Assembly (NCBI RefSeq): GCF_006385575.1
Contig: NZ_CP041040.1
Coordinates: forward strand, 620,001-684,000
Length of the DNA: 64,000 nucleotides
Source of the DNA: Microbacterium foliorum
Lineage (GTDB): Bacteria; Actinomycetota; Actinomycetes; Actinomycetales; Microbacteriaceae
Reading direction: 5' to 3'
This document shows positions 61,533 to 64,000 of the stretch, one piece after another. Numbering within the stretch: position 1 is the stretch's first letter; each line of letters opens with the position of its first letter. Made by a program: the position numbers and the translations under genes. Under the pieces are notes generated by a model. It saw only the letters and a list, made by a program, of their open reading frames with translations. It had not been told where the DNA came from and made no database searches.

Positions 61533-63427
61533 GCGCTTCGACTGTGCGCGAGCTGCGCACGCGGACCGACTCCGAGGTGAGCGATGACGAGCTCGTGCTC
61601 GCCACCCGCGCGGGGGACAGCAGGGCCTTCGGTGTGCTCTGGGATCGTCACTCGCCGGCCGCACTTCGCGCCGCGCGTTCGATCACGAGCTCGATCGATC
61701 CGGAGGACCTCGTCAGCGAGGCCTTCGCCAAGACCTTCAGCGCGATCCGCAACGGCGGCGGTCCGACCGACGCCTTCCGGCCCTACATCTTCGCTGCCGT
61801 GCGCAGTGCCGCGGCCACCTGGGGCGGCAAGCAGAAGGACGTCGTCGCCCTCGAGTACATCGACGAGCTGCCGGTCGAGCACACCGACGATTCGCTCGAC
61901 CTGCTGTCAGACAAGGCACTGCTGACGGCGGCGTTCAAGGATCTTCCCGAGCGGTGGCGCACCCTGCTCTGGTACCTCGAGGTCGAGGGCATGAAGCCGC
62001 GAGAGATCGCGCCGCTCATGGGTATGACCCCGAACGCCGTCTCGGTGCTGGCAGCGCGGGCCAGGGAAGGGTTCAAGCTCGCGTGGCTGCAGGCGCACAT
62101 CAAAGAACCGGGACGCGACCCCGAGTGCCGATGGACCTGCGAGCGCATCGTGGCGCAGGGCCGCAAGCGCCATGTGGCGCGCGCCGACCGCGCGCGCTTC
62201 GACGCGCACCTCGAACGCTGCACCCGATGCACGATGGCGAGTGCCGAGATCGAGCGGGCGTCGTCGAAGCTGCGGGCCGTGCTGTTGCCCGTGATCATCG
62301 GCGGACCGGCGGCGGCAGCCTATTCGGCGGGATCTCCGGCGCCCGCCGCAGCTGCCGCCGTGAGCTGGATGCCTCGGGGCAGGTCACAGTGGTTCGTCGC
62401 CGGTGGATCTGTCGCCGCGGCGACGGTGGTCGTCGCGGTCGCTGCAGTCGCCGCGCAGCTGGCGCCGGTAGGCCCGGATGTCGACGAGTCGTCGGCTCTC
62501 GTGGTCGCATCGCCGGCTCCGATCGCATCGCCAGGATCGGCAGGGGCCCCCGCGCCGACCGAATCCCTGGCACCGACAGAACCTCCGATCGAATCGGAGG
62601 CCTCCGAGCCCATCCCCGAGGAGCCGGCCGATCGCGAGGTCGTCGAGGATGCGATCGACGTGCCTCAGGTTCCCGCGGACATCACTGAGCCTGCGCCACC
62701 GGGTGACGCGCGAACGCAGCCCCCGGTGCGCCCGCCGTCTGCCCCTGCGCAGCAGCCCCCGGTCGTGGACCCTCCGGTGGTGGATCCGCCGGTGGTGGAT
62801 CCACCGGTCGTCGATCCTCCGGTTGAGGTTCCTCCGGTCGAAGTTCCTCCGGTCGTCGACCCTCCCGTCGATGTGCCGGTGACGATCTCCTGGCCCATCC
62901 CGCCGACGACGGCTGTTCCGCCGACGATCACCGGCACCGGGACTCCGGGTGCAGCAGTCGAGATCGTCGACGAGACGGGCCGCATCATCGCCGCGGCGAT
63001 CGTCGGCGCGGACGGAACCTTCGCGGTGCGCCCCGACGTCGACACTCTCTACCAGGGCATTTCGGTCTCGCTACGGCATACCTCGCCGACCACGGGCGAG
63101 CAGACGGTGAGCGAGTCGACCGGGCGCACCTACTTCCCCGTGCCGGGCCTCGCCGAAGACTCGGACGGCGTCATCTCCCGCACGGATTCCGATGGCGACG
63201 GCAGGCGCGATGACCTCACGCTCGATGTGCGCGGCGTCGCCGGCTCGACGGCATCCGTATCCCTCGACGGGGGCCCGGCGATGACCGTGCTGCTCACGGA
63301 TGCGGCGACCATCGTGTCGTTCGTCGACATCCGGCCCGGACTCCATCGGGTCGAGCTGCGCTATGTCGACCCGGCGACGGGCGACCTCGGGCTCGCAGAC
63401 ACCGACCACATCCTCGTCCGGCCCTGA
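61529..63427 (+). CDS. Second membrane-bound ECF sigma factor with external Ig-like domain
   Basis: This 632-residue paralogue of the protein at 57845 has the same order of parts. Sigma2 is at about 20-95 (IDPEDLVSEAFAKTF) and sigma4 at 130-185 with LLWYLEVEGMKPREIAPLMG. The zinc-finger has His226, Cys230 and Cys233 (AHLERCTRC). The membrane helix is at about 289-312. A stalk of PPVVD/PPVEV repeats (408-448) leads to an Ig-like domain (about 460-535) and a second external domain with DSDGDGRRDDLTLDV, perhaps calcium-binding. It starts with GTG inside the stop of an 18-codon leader ORF. Stalk and external domains differ more than the sigma part, which suggests shared promoters but different signals. 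Confidence 0.85.
   Translation: MSASTVRELRTRTDSEVSDDELVLATRAGDSRAFGVLWDRHSPAALRAARSITSSIDPEDLVSEAFAKTFSAIRNGGGPTDAFRPYIFAAVRSAAATWGGKQKDVVALEYIDELPVEHTDDSLDLLSDKALLTAAFKDLPERWRTLLWYLEVEGMKPREIAPLMGMTPNAVSVLAARAREGFKLAWLQAHIKEPGRDPECRWTCERIVAQGRKRHVARADRARFDAHLERCTRCTMASAEIERASSKLRAVLLPVIIGGPAAAAYSAGSPAPAAAAAVSWMPRGRSQWFVAGGSVAAATVVVAVAAVAAQLAPVGPDVDESSALVVASPAPIASPGSAGAPAPTESLAPTEPPIESEASEPIPEEPADREVVEDAIDVPQVPADITEPAPPGDARTQPPVRPPSAPAQQPPVVDPPVVDPPVVDPPVVDPPVEVPPVEVPPVVDPPVDVPVTISWPIPPTTAVPPTITGTGTPGAAVEIVDETGRIIAAAIVGADGTFAVRPDVDTLYQGISVSLRHTSPTTGEQTVSESTGRTYFPVPGLAEDSDGVISRTDSDGDGRRDDLTLDVRGVAGSTASVSLDGGPAMTVLLTDAATIVSFVDIRPGLHRVELRYVDPATGDLGLADTDHILVRP
62754..62873 (+). repeat. 15-bp tandem repeat coding the Pro-Val stalk
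   Basis: Eight units of 15 bp encode PPVVD (five times), PPVEV (twice) and PPVDV. Third-position changes show the units are old, but several neighbours are nearly identical (CCGGTGGTGGATCC), so copy-number change is plausible. Confidence 0.8.
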
Positions 63428-63473
63428 CCGTCTCCGACGGCGCGAAGGGCACCCCGTGGGCTGCGCCAGATGA

Positions 63474-64000
<527 letters not shown>

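Noticed and set aside
62754..62873. Possible CRISPR array because of regular repeats
   Set aside because: The units are 15 bp, contiguous, in frame and code Pro-Val repeats; there are no spacers. No CRISPR array or cas gene is seen anywhere in the window.

Overview
The window is a stretch of high-GC actinobacterial chromosome. Codon use, gene content and the LPXTG/sortase pilus point to the Microbacteriaceae, most likely Microbacterium or a close relative; this is inferred from protein character, not from a search. About 46 protein genes, one tRNA-Ser(GCU) and one three-prime gene remnant are supported. The genes at both window edges are cut.

Region 1 (1-25.8 kb) is a plant-polysaccharide locus built around rhamnogalacturonan I and L-rhamnose. 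It holds an L-rhamnose-type ABC importer (two permeases and a binding lipoprotein, plus strand). Convergent to it is a tightly overlapping catabolic operon on the minus strand: mutarotase, isomerase, alpha/beta hydrolase, bifunctional aldolase/dehydrogenase and rhamnulokinase. Upstream of that operon lies a gene for a 2095-residue secreted enzyme that joins an SGNH rhamnogalacturonan acetylesterase to a family PL11-type rhamnogalacturonan lyase. A serine beta-lactamase-like hydrolase, an ABC exporter, a Gfo/Idh/MocA oxidoreductase and a beta-propeller glycosidase follow. Then come a second sugar importer (binding protein and two permeases), a YesL-like membrane protein and a LacI-type regulator. 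LacI-like GAAACGTTTC sites sit at three promoters here and suggest one regulon.

Region 2 (25.9-36.4 kb) has tRNA-Ser(GCU) beside a small, apparently 5'-truncated orphan gene, then a five-gene nitrite-assimilation operon joined by 4-bp overlaps: nirB, nirD, a siroheme synthase, a uroporphyrinogen-III synthase with a fused DNA-binding domain, and a sirohydrochlorin chelatase. A formate/nitrite channel gene is convergent to it across a strong bidirectional terminator. A UvrA-like ATPase follows.

Region 3 (36.7-51.5 kb) is general carbohydrate and redox metabolism: an aldo/keto reductase, a GntR regulator, an epimerase, a VOC protein, and a LacI regulator divergent from an oxidoreductase-cupin-oxidoreductase operon. 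It also holds xylose genes (xylB and xylA divergent from a ROK regulator), two GyrI-like proteins and a DUF1206-type membrane protein.

Region 4 (51.5-63.4 kb) is the most unusual part. A remnant of a lost gene borders a sortase-assembled pilus operon: LPXTG tip/adhesin, LPXTG major pilin, class C sortase, and a diverged sortase-like membrane protein that keeps His, Cys and Arg. Next to it are two paralogous one-piece signalling proteins, each with an ECF sigma factor, a zinc-finger anti-sigma-like segment, one membrane helix, a proline-rich stalk and an external Ig-like domain. A PucR-type regulator gene lies between the two. The second sigma gene is preceded by an overlapping 18-codon leader ORF. 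The window ends in a sufS-like cysteine desulfurase.
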